This document shows, piece after piece, positions 47,901 through 57,123 of a stretch of DNA of 64,000 nt (its first letter is position 1; each line of letters starts with the position of its first letter). The translations under genes and the position numbers were made by a program. The notes under the pieces were generated by a model. It was not told the DNA's origin and did no database searches. It saw only the letters and a list, made by a program, of their open reading frames with translations. Where the stretch lies: contig NC_089434.1 in the NCBI RefSeq assembly GCF_026210795.1, positions 992,001 to 1,056,000 on the forward strand, given 5' to 3'. Source of the stretch: Rhizophagus irregularis (taxonomy: Eukaryota; Glomeromycota; Glomeromycetes; Glomerales; Glomeraceae).

Positions 47901-49581
47901 GAATATCTTATTATTCATTTTACAACTATTTTACATCATAATTATTTTTTATTTGCATGTATTTTTTACAAAGAAAAACAATAAATTAAAGCTAAAAATT
48001 ATGAAAAAATATATCTTATCTATGTATATAAAATATTAAGTTTTTTCTTTTACTTACCACTTAAAAATAACTGCTATATTTGCTTATAAACTTTTTTGTC
48101 ATATTTAATAAAAGTGAATAGAAAAATAATGGAAAAGTGATGGGCAGTGATGGGGAAAAAGAAGTGGTTATTACCGTTATTTTTGAATATTGATTAAAAA
48201 AATTTTTTTTATTTTTTATTAAATCTGAGTTACGTAAATATGTAACACATTTAATTTAGATTTGTGTAATGTTAATCTTACTAAAATATTAAATTTTTAT
48301 AAAAATCTTAATTTAGACTAATTCCAAAAATCGGCACATATGTCATTATTAAACTTCACAAGTCTAATTATACAACACATCAAGCTGATAATATGGACAA
48401 ACAGTTGGTTAATTTATATGTCAATTGGAACCAAATGTATATCTTTTCACGTAAAGATGAATTTACAGAATCAGACCTAGAAATTTTTAAGGTACAGTAT
48501 ATAATAATAAAACTTATATATATTTGATGGTATTAATATATTAACCTATTTATATTCTATAGACACTTATAATTAATTGGGCAAAAGGGTTCATAAAATT
48601 ATTATCACCATATTCACCATCACAAATGCAGTTACCGAAACTACATAATTGGATGTATCACGTCATTGATGCAATTAAAGAGCATGGCGCTATTAATGGT
48701 TTTGTGACTGAAACGTATGAATCACTTCATAAAAAATGGGTCAAAAATCCATACAGAATAAGTAATCGACGTGATGCAACATTACAAATGCTAAATACGG
48801 TAAGTTATCACCTAAATTAATAATTAATTTACTATAATATTATGATACTGATGATTAATAATTTTAGGTACGAAGACAGAATATAATCAATTACTTGTTT
48901 CAATTTTCAAAGCCAGTTGGATCTAATGTTAAACAAAATACATCTGTGATGAATGGAAAAATTTTCACTTTTGAATTATCATCATTTGATAAATTTGTTT
49001 CATCATATCGAAATACAACTACTTTAGCACCAGAAGCATTGGAGGCATTTAATCAATTTTTACCAACTTTAGATAAATTCTTTGATCTAATCAATTTGGC
49101 GGAATTTATTACAACCCATTTAATCGTATCTGTTAAATGGTATGGATCTGCGGTGATATCTAGTGGAGATACGGTTCGTGCAAATTCTAATTGGTATGGT
49201 CAGCCTATTTTTGATAATGTTTTGATTAATATGGATAGTAATGAAATCGAAGATTACACTACATATGATGGATTGTGTTTTGGAAAAGTAAGTTTTTACA
49301 AAAATTATAAATTTATTATAATTACAAAACCTAATTAAGTTTTATAGGTATTAATGTTATGTTCAGTCAAGATTTCTTCATTTAATGAAGCATTTTATTT
49401 AGCACTAGTAAGGTGGTATGATTATAAATACAAAAATAGGCTGAACTTGTATGATTGTCCATGGATAAAACTTACTTCTCAATATGAATTTATACCAATA
49501 GATTCAGTTGTAGAACCTATTCATATAATACCACGATTTGAAAAAAACAATGAATATTTGGTCAATACTTTTATGTTTTAA
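44968..49581 (+). CDS. Plavaka-type transposase
   Basis: Exons 44968-45252, 45341-46524, 46598 to about 46860, 48317-48491, 48563-48799, 48868-49287 and 49348-49581. The N-terminus has a C2H2 finger (C-x2-C-x12-H-x3-H in FQCKYCSLSFSGRGAYRNH). Core landmarks of Plavaka transposases follow: ILYSDATTC with the first Asp, PIYLTLGNIPNWRR, RTDNGIIWCYPFL, GDMPEHHSL, CMPDRMHHLDLGL, later LPKLHNW, GAINGFVTETYESLHKKWVK and PYRISNRRD. The join between exons 3 and 4 does not close in any phase I tried, and a 660-bp MITE sits in that gap, so the gene may be damaged there. The product would cut and move the 41179-49899 element. Confidence 0.8.
46989..48316. other. Long intron or interrupted region of the transposase gene
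   Basis: AT-rich. Holds the MITE at 47058-47714. No coding frame matches the missing part of the transposase. Confidence 0.45.
47058..47714. mobile_element. MITE inside the Plavaka transposase gene
   Basis: TGACAAAATCATTGATAAT on the left matches the complement of the right end (TGACAAAATCGTGCATTAT). Within it TTCATTTGAAAGAGAAAAT occurs as a direct repeat at about 47113 and 47456 with 90 bp of homology each. About 657 bp, non-coding. Confidence 0.65.
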
Positions 49582-49903
49582 TTTCTAGGAAATGACATTA
49601 AAAATTATGTAAAACCAATGTACAAGCGTGAAAAATTATATTCAATGTATATATAATAAACATTGCAACATATATAAAATTTAACAATGTTAAAATGTAA
49701 ATTATTAAATAATGAATTGATAGTAACGCATCGTTAATGAATATTACCGAAATAATAGTGAACATCTGGATGTGATATACATTATGATGCACAACAGTCA
49801 TTTGACTTCCTGATGTTGGGATTGGGATTTGGGATGGGATGGGATATGGGAGGGGAGGGAAGGGGAGGGGATGGGAGGGGATTTTAAATGGGCGGCAAGT
49901 ATA

Positions 49904-50359
49904 CATATGCCAAAGGATCAAGAATTGGATCCGTCATACTAAAAAACGCAACCGTCTCAAAAAACAATTACCTCCACTACCTGCTGGTTTCGTTGGAGAT
50001 CAGCGTACATATTATTACGATACGTATAATATCAACTTGTTTGATTATAATATTAGACGACGCTATAACGTCAGTTCGATCCCTCAATATAATTACGGTT
50101 ATTCCAAAGCGGTTGAGCTATACCGTCAACATCATGATAAATACGTCACGATGAATGTTATACAATTACCTCCTAATGTTTCCTACTATATTAAAAAGAA
50201 TGATCAATATATTTTTAACGATCCCGGCCAAACATTTTTTTCCGGCGCACACCTCCTCCGGACAATAACTTGCACACTACCATGAGTGACCTAACTTATG
50301 TTTCGGCTAGTGAAGGACCTTCCGTTGTGGAATTTCCGCCTATACCGTCATACGATTAA
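49904..50359 (+). pseudogene. Retroelement ORF, part after the Plavaka insertion
   Basis: Continues the 40913-41178 frame exactly when one TATA copy is removed: ICQRIKNWIRHTKKRNR, then LPPLPAGFVGDQRTYYYD, YRQHHDKYVTMNVIQLPP. It ends in TGA at 50283-50285. One extra T in the run near 50237 would instead lead to PPPDNNLHTTMSDLTYV and a TAA at 50357-50359, so a small frameshift near the end is likely. Basic N-terminal part; family unrecognised. Confidence 0.65.
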
Positions 50360-50744
50360 CTCACTTGATTGAGTTCAACAACACCGGACCTTCAATATAC
50401 ATCATTCCACACCTGACAGTATTTACGTGTGGTGTCATTATGACAAAAGAAAAATATGGATTCTAGTGATCGAATTGAACTAACCCTTTTGTAACGTTCC
50501 TCTCCCTTAGGTTTAGGTTCCGTTTTCTTTTTTTTCGTTCTTTGATTACTGTTTTGTCTAGACTCCCGGTTATGCCTGATTGTTCTATTGAATAAGAGGC
50601 AAGACGACCCCTTCAGGCTCCCCCCAAGAGGTTGGGTCTATCATTAGCTTAGAATTTATTGTTCTTTTAGATCATGTTTATTCTTATTTAGCGTTCGACC
50701 CCAGTTGAGTCTACATTTTAAAAATAAAAATAAAATAAAAAAAA
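50360..50744 (+). other. Retroelement 3' region and A-rich tail
   Basis: GC-richer than its surroundings, with possible stems (GACGACCCCTTCAGG, CCCCCCAAGAGGTTGGG near 50600-50640). It ends in an A-rich tail directly before the right target duplication. Probably the 3' recognition region. Confidence 0.55.
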
Positions 50745-50758
50745 GTAGATCAATGTCA
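50745..50758. repeat. Target-site duplication, right copy
   Basis: GTAGATCAATGTCA, identical to 35417-35430. Confidence 0.85.
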
Positions 50759-51049
50759 CGAATGTCATAGATGTATGACATATCATGAAAATTATATATA
50801 ATTGATAGGTTTAATATGTTTATTTTATCTGTTATATTTATTTTATCTGTTATATATTATATGTATGATTTATTAGTTATATTAGTTATATATTATATAG
50901 TTATTATATTTATTTTATCTATTATTTTTGTTATATCAAAATATATAGTTAATTTTATATAAATACAACGCTGTAGACAAGTGAGAAGAGGAGGACGCTC
51001 AAGGTTGTTTAGTTTAGGAATCATGATGAAGTAATTTTGGTTTTAATGG

Positions 51050-51360
51050 ATCCTTTATTCATGTCTGATCGTATATGCCAGAGTGTTGCTATACTTTATT
51101 CATGTCTGATTGGATCATTATGATTGTTTAATTCTTTATTCATTTCTGATCATATATGCCAGAGTGTTGCTATACTTTATTCATGTCTGATTGGATCATT
51201 ATGATTGTTTAATTCTTTATTCATGTCTGATCGTATATGCCAGAGTGTTGCTATACTTTATTCATGTCTGATTGGATCATTATGATTGTTTAATTCTTTA
51301 TTCATGTCTGATCGTATATGCCAGAGTGTTGCTATACTTTATTCATGTCTGATTGGATTA
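51050..51360. repeat. Tandem repeat, unit 81 bp
   Basis: CCAGAGTGTTGCTATACTTT recurs at 51078, 51159, 51240 and 51321, exactly 81 bases apart. Each unit holds TTATTCATGTCTGAT twice. Copies are nearly identical. 50759-51049 before it is TTAT-rich DNA without a gene. Confidence 0.9.
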
Positions 51361-51499
51361 TTTGTATTAGTTTATTGTCTTTCTTATTTTAATAAACCTT
51401 CTGCTTACCATTTTCATTTTGTTTATGTTTGTAAACACTAAAAGAACTGACCTAACAATATTGTGGTTTTAATTTCTAATTTTCTTTTTTTTTGTCTTA

Positions 51500-51755
51500 T
51501 AGATGAAAAGGAGATCTAAACCTTCATACAAAAGAGCAAGACGAATTAGAGATTCCTGAAGGTAAAGTATTATTTCTTTTCATTTTTACTTTAATTGATT
51601 TTTAATATTTTAAATTTTCTTAATTAGATTACTAAATTTTTTAAAATTCTTTATAAAAATTTGATTTTTTTCGCAATTTTTTTTATTATAAATACTAAGG
51701 CTAGAGTAGAATTAAAACATCTTAGTAATTGTAATTTAAATAATTCTTTATTCAT
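51500..51755 (+). pseudogene. Relic of the kinase-family terminal exon and 3' region
   Basis: After TTATAG the segment to about 51561 ends LNLHTKEQDELEIPE before GTAAAG, matching LHSEEQNELEIPD of the 54799-57123 kinase, with a frame break before LNLH. 51698-51755 (GGCTAGAGTAG, then TTGTAATTTAAATAATTC) matches the family's 3' untranslated region. No upstream exons were found. Confidence 0.6.
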
Positions 51756-52842
51756 GTTATAACTTATTATTATTTGGATTTATTTAATTATATAATTTAT
51801 TGACATATTAACAAATTTATATATAATATTGTAACTTAATGCTTTTAACATTTACAAAACTAGGGAAACGGTAAATGTTAATATTTATCTGTTATTTACT
51901 AAGGATCTTTTTTTATTACAAAAAAATCAATTACGAATTATCAGTGTTACAAAAAGAGGAATATGATTGAAAGGATTTTTAAAACAAATAAAAAAATCAT
52001 TGTTTAAATTTGAATGTTAAAAATTTCGTCAACGAACTAGTCCTAAGAATGTTACTATGGAAGAACTTTGCACAATAATTCAATTAGATATATCAAATTA
52101 AAAGTGAACAAATCGATTTATGACTTATGTAATATGAACACCTTAATTTGATGATTTAAAAATTTACTATCTCTTTTCTATTTAGATTTTCTTGATTTTT
52201 CTTTTCTTTCCAACTCTTTACTGGCCCATTGATAGAGGTCTGCATTGTCCCTTATTTTACAACTCAGCCCGGAATGGGACCTGACTATATTACAGGGGAC
52301 ATTTGGCAAATTTTTACCGAGAGTTGTCAGGTTGTCGGATTGTCGGTAGCCAATCAGACCAAATGGAGTCACGTGATATTAGCTAAATCATGTGTTCGTT
52401 ATTTTTTCAACTAGCCGACAACCTGGCATTTGTTGTAAAATCGGCCAACTTTAATTTTGGTCAGTTTAATTTTGGCCAGAATTACGAAAATCCGGGTTTA
52501 ACGAAAAATCAGGTGCTGGCCTGGGTGAATTTTGAAAGAAAGTTTGCCGGCCCAAACTCAGATCCGGGTCTGGGTCAGGTCCTGGTTCGTGTGTATTATT
52601 TTAATTATGTAGTTAAATTTTTTAACGTAATAAATTAATAGATACTTGATATACTTTCTGATTTATTTAATATATATGAAATAAATTGAATTATTTAAAT
52701 TACAAACTAAGAATTTGTAAGAAAACTTACTACTCTAGTCTTAGTGTTTGAAATAATTTAGAATATAAGAATACAATGTTTAAATAAAAAAACTAGCTAT
52801 ATAAAAATTGAAGTTTATGAAAAAAATTTTCAAGTTCATTTT
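51756..52842. other. Mostly gene-less; holds kinase 3' region
   Basis: 52680-52750 on the minus strand matches the family's 3' untranslated region and probably belongs to the 54799 kinase, displaced by the element at 52843. 52024-52101 has a protein-like frame (RQRTSPKNVTMEELCTIIQL) of unknown origin. 52250-52600 carries inverted GTTGTCGG words. Confidence 0.4.
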
Positions 52843-54802
52843 AATTTAAGGATGATTTTAACGCTCACCAGTGGTGAAATTCACCCAAGGTAAAGTTCAC
52901 CTATATTACATAATTTATTAAAATTTAAATTGTTTTGTTTTGAAAAAAATAATAAATTTATTAATAAAAATATGACTATTTCTATTTGTACACTACGTGT
53001 GTAAACACGGGTCACGTGATTATTGTCATTTTTCCGGTGATCTGCATAAAAAATTCCTATTTTGGAAATTTGTGTAACGCATTTTCATTTTTACTGAGAA
53101 ACAAAATTGCCTTTTTGGGTTGTATAACGTTACTCTAATTTCCAAAATTGGAAATTACAGTAATTTTTGGCTGGAATTATAAATTTGGCCGAAATTATTG
53201 GGCGTGACATATAATATGTGACAAATAAGGTTTTTCCTACCGAAAAAATTCTAAGTCCCTAGAATAAATAGTAAAAATGGAAAACTATAGGGGTGTGACA
53301 TGGGTGACAAATTATAGTCACGTGATACGTGTTTCGCACACTAGTGTATATTAAGAAATTATCTAAAAATATTTATATAAAATATATAGTTTAAATATAA
53401 TAATATATTATACAATAATTCATAAGTTAGTATTATTATAAAAAATGAATAAATCCTACAATATTAAGTAGATTTTATATTGCTAAACAACTTTCAATTA
53501 ATAAAGGAAGTAAATTTCATTTGACTAAAGTGGTGAAATTATGCTCTAAAGTTAGTAAATGGAAAAAAGAAAAATTCGAAAGTTAGTACCATTATGAAAA
53601 ATGTAGATTTCTCCATATGTATTATACCTACACCCATGAAAATTAATATACACGTAGTTTCGACCTTGCTGAACAATTATCAATTAAGTTAGAAAGTCGA
53701 TTTCATTTGACTAAAGTGGTGAATTTACGCGCTGAAGTTAATAAACAGAAAAAAAAAAATTTGAAAGTTAGTACCGTTATGAAAAATGTAGATTTCTCCA
53801 TATGTATTATATCTACACCCATGAAAATTAATATACAAGTAGTTTCGACCTTGCTGAACAATTTTCAATTAATTTAGAAAGTCGATTTCATTTGACTAAA
53901 GTGGTGAAATTACGCGCTGAAGTTAATAAACAGAAAAAAAAATTCGAAAGTTAGTGCCGTTATGAAAAATGTAGATTTCCCCATATGTATTATACCTACA
54001 CCCATGAAAATTAATGTACAAGTAGTTTCGCCCTTGCTGAACAATTTACAATTAATTTAGAAAGTCGATTTCATTTGACTAAAGTGGTGAAATTACGCTC
54101 TAAAGTTAGTAAACGGAAAAAAAAAAAATTCGAAAGTTAGTACCATTATGAAAAATGTTGGTTTCTCCATATATATTATACCTACACCCATGAATATTAA
54201 TATACACGTAGTTTCGACCTTGCTGAACAATTTTCAATTAATTTAGAAAGTCGATTTCATTTGACTAAAGTAGTAAAATTACGCTCTGAAGTTAATAAAT
54301 AAAAAAACAATTTTGAAAGTTAGTACCATTATGAAAAATATGGGTTTTTTTATATATATTATACCTACACTTATAAAAAATAATATACAAGTAGTTTTGG
54401 CTCTGTTGAACAACTTTTAATTAATAAAAGAAATTGATTTCATTTGACTAAAGTAGTGAAATTACACTCTAAAGTTATTAAATAAAAAATATAAAACTTT
54501 AGGAGTTAAACAGTTAGTAGTGTTATAAAAACACAAATTTCTCTATAAATTTCATTTCTAATTTATGAAATTGAGTTGTATAGGTTTAATAGTATGTTTG
54601 GAAAAAAAGTTACAGTTTAAAAAAATTCATAAAAAAATTTTTATTTACGTGTATGAAATTGTAAAACGTAATACAAACAAAATTAATATAAAACTTATAA
54701 AACTAAAATTATCATATTACTGGTGAATTTCACCAGAGGTAAATTCACCACTGATGAATTAATTTTAAATTAACCACTGGTAAATATAAAATTAATCCTT
54801 AA
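52843..54802. mobile_element. 2-kb inverted-repeat element with internal minisatellite
   Basis: Left end AATTTAAGGATGATTTTAACG, then CACCAGTGGTGAAATTCACC. The right end read inward is AAATTAAGGATTAATTTT, then repeated CAGTGGTGAATTTACC. AATTT borders both sides, a possible 5-bp target duplication. No transposase. It lies between the penultimate kinase exon and its likely 3' untranslated region. Confidence 0.65.
53422..54580. repeat. Minisatellite, unit about 184 bp
   Basis: GAAAGTTAGTACCATTATG anchors units at 53578, 53763, 53946, 54132 and 54314 (spacing 182-186), with degenerate units at each end. Each unit contains TTTCATTTGACTAAAGTGG. Non-coding, inside the 52843-54802 element. Confidence 0.85.
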
Positions 54803-57123
54803 TTTAAATCTAGAAAATTTAATTATAATGATAACAAAAAAAATTAGTAATGAATTTGAATAAGAAATTTTCACATTTTGTTAAAAAATAATTTACCATC
54901 AGGAATTTCCAATTCATTTTGTTCTTCGGAATGAAGATTTGGGTTATTATATGTATCATCCTCATCTTAATTATCAAAATAAAATAAAATTGAATAAATA
55001 GTATAAAAAATTAATAGTATAAATAAGCATATTTGGAATTTTACTTACCATTAAAATTAGCAATATTAGGTCCTTTTGTTTGTTGTATTGTTTCTTTATA
55101 TGTCAAAATTAAAATAAAAGTACATTAATAAATGTATGCTTAAGAAATAAATAATGTTAGTTTATTTACTTACCATCTTTTATTTGTAGTTTTTTAAACA
55201 CTTTGGATAATTTTTTACTACCAGCTAAAATTTAAAATTTAGAATATTATTAATTTATACAATTTCTTTTTTATAAAAACAATAAGTTATTGAAATACAT
55301 AAATAAATTTACTAACCTTTAAAAATACTATTTAATTTTGATGATGTTCTACTATTTTGATTGCTTGATTTATTAAAATCATCAACTAAAGAAAAAGGTA
55401 AGATTTAATAAATATCTAACTATAAATTCAATACAATTTGAAAAAATACTTACTATTATTTGGAATATTAAAATCATATGATTTATTACTATGAAATGCT
55501 GTTTAAAAATAAAAATACTTTAATGTAATGCAATATTATAAATAAATTTAAATAAAAGTTGTATTTATATTATTACCTTCTAATTCCTCTATGTAATATA
55601 AAAAAGAGTAATAATATTATTAATAATAACAGATATTTTAAATAATAGAAATAATATTTGTTTAAAATATTACCTTCTGTTGCATTTCTTGGTTCAGATA
55701 GATTTTCAAATTGATGAATTTTACTTGTAAATAGTCTGCTATTTGTACTACTATTTGTTTTATCTTGTTCTAAATTCCTATATATTTCTGATTGAAATGA
55801 TTCATCTGGCGAACTTTGATAAAATAAATTAATTTTAGTCATTTTTTTATCAAGTGTAATAATATCAGGTCTTTTTGATGGATCAGCATCCCAACATTGT
55901 TCCATTAAATTTTTATATTCTGCAGGAGTTCCTAACACAATTTTTGGTCTAATACCATTAATAATATTCATTACAAGATCATAATCATGTTCATGATTAA
56001 TAAATGGTGGTTGTCCAGATGAAATTTCCCACATAAGCATTGCAATACTATAAATATCAGATTTAAAAGTATATTCTTTTCCATTAATAACTTCTGGTGC
56101 TATGTAAGGAAGATTTCCATATATACATTTTGATGATTTATCAGCAGGTCCACAAAATCCAAGATCGCTAATATACCATCGGCTATTAAATTGTGAATAC
56201 AATATATTTCCTGAATGTAAATCTCTATGAATTGCATTTTCTTCATGAATAAAATAAAGTGCACTAATTATTCTAAAAGTAATATCAATTCTTTCTTTCC
56301 ATGTAAGTTTATTATGATTCTGATATAAATATTCTCTTAAATTTATATCCATTTCCATCATTACAAGCATATAATTTCCATTTGATATGTCTTGTGTTAA
56401 ACCAAAACATTGGACAATTTCTGTAAATTTATTGCCTATAGTTAAATGTGATTTAGCCTATATAAATTTAAAGACTTGTTAATAATATAAACTAGTTACA
56501 GTAATTACAAATACATTATTTAGATTACAAACCTCTTCAAACCAACTTTGATTTGCACTTTCAACATTTTCTAAACTTTTAAGTATCACTTTATATATTC
56601 CAAACCTTTTTAATTGTTGATTTTTAGAATCCCATTCTTCATAATTTCCATTAATCCAATTTGCTGTATAAATTTCAGAAAAACCACCTTTTGTTAGATA
56701 CTTAATATCTTGTAAATTATTATATGGAATCCATTCAACTATCATATTTGGAAATAGTGTTTCCATCTGACATTTTTGGATTAAATTATCAATTTCATCA
56801 TTTCCAGATGTCCAATTTGAAAATTTTGCATTTAAATAATTTCGAACACAAAACTCACAATATAACGTAGCTAAACATTCTTGTTTACAATTTTCACAAA
56901 TTCTTTTTGTTCCTGAATTATTAAGAATTTTATAATAATCATAATCTTTAGTCATCCGATTTATTGCAAAAGTTTTTTCATCTTCAGTAAAAGAATTATC
57001 AGCAAGAACTGTTTGTTTTTTAAATTCATACTGTTTGTGTATATCATTGTGAACATTATAATCTATTAATGCATGTAATCTGGCAATTGCTGCATGAACA
57101 AATTCTTCTCGAATAACAGACAT
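54799..57123 (-). CDS. TKL-like kinase with N-terminal zinc ribbon
   Basis: Nine exons, all joins in phase: 57123-56533, 56457-55674, 55588-55577 (12 bases), 55498-55454, 55385-55317, 55224-55174, 55093-55049, 54965-54897 and 54809-54799. They give 558 residues. Helical start, ribbon CENCKQEC ... CEFC near 83-105, WTSGND, EWIPYNNL, Gly loop KGGFSEIY, a Lys in KVILKSL, then HRDLHSGN near 274, DLG near 295 and APE near 317, followed by SDIYSIAMLMWE. A Ser/Asn-rich tail ends LHSEEQNELEIPD. One complete version of the module that is repeated in the 11591-15772 gene. The predicted last exon and stop lie at the edge of the 52843-54802 element, so the C-terminus may be altered. Confidence 0.87.

Larger units (their letters stand above)
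41179..49899 (+). mobile_element. Plavaka/CACTA-like DNA transposon, 8.7 kb
   Basis: Ends are inverted: CTTGCCACCCATATTAAA at 41179, and CTTGCCGCCCATTTAAAA read inward from 49899. Both are followed by long arrays of CCCAT/CCCTC. A further inverted pair, CATCAGGAAGT, lies inside at 42454 and about 49810. TATA occurs directly outside both ends (41175-41178 and 49900-49903), a 3-4 bp target duplication. It carries a transposase gene on the plus strand and a companion gene on the minus strand, fired apart from a shared 226-bp promoter region. Confidence 0.85.
35431..50744 (+). mobile_element. Retroelement with A-rich tail, interrupted by DNA transposons
   Basis: The outermost element of the island. 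It is bounded by a perfect 14-bp direct repeat. Its right end is an A-rich tail (AAAATAAAAATAAAATAAAA), the hallmark of target-primed reverse transcription. Removing the inserted elements leaves about 2.4 kb: a leader, ORF1 (35728-36174), a decayed ORF (36307-36750), and an ORF found in two pieces (40913-41178 and 49904-50359). Codon use is GC-richer than in neighbouring genes. I found no reverse transcriptase or endonuclease, so it is either non-autonomous or a family I do not recognise. Confidence 0.7.

Noticed and set aside
51050-51360. CRISPR-like regular repeats
   Set aside because: The 81-bp units are contiguous without unique spacers, and the genome is eukaryotic.
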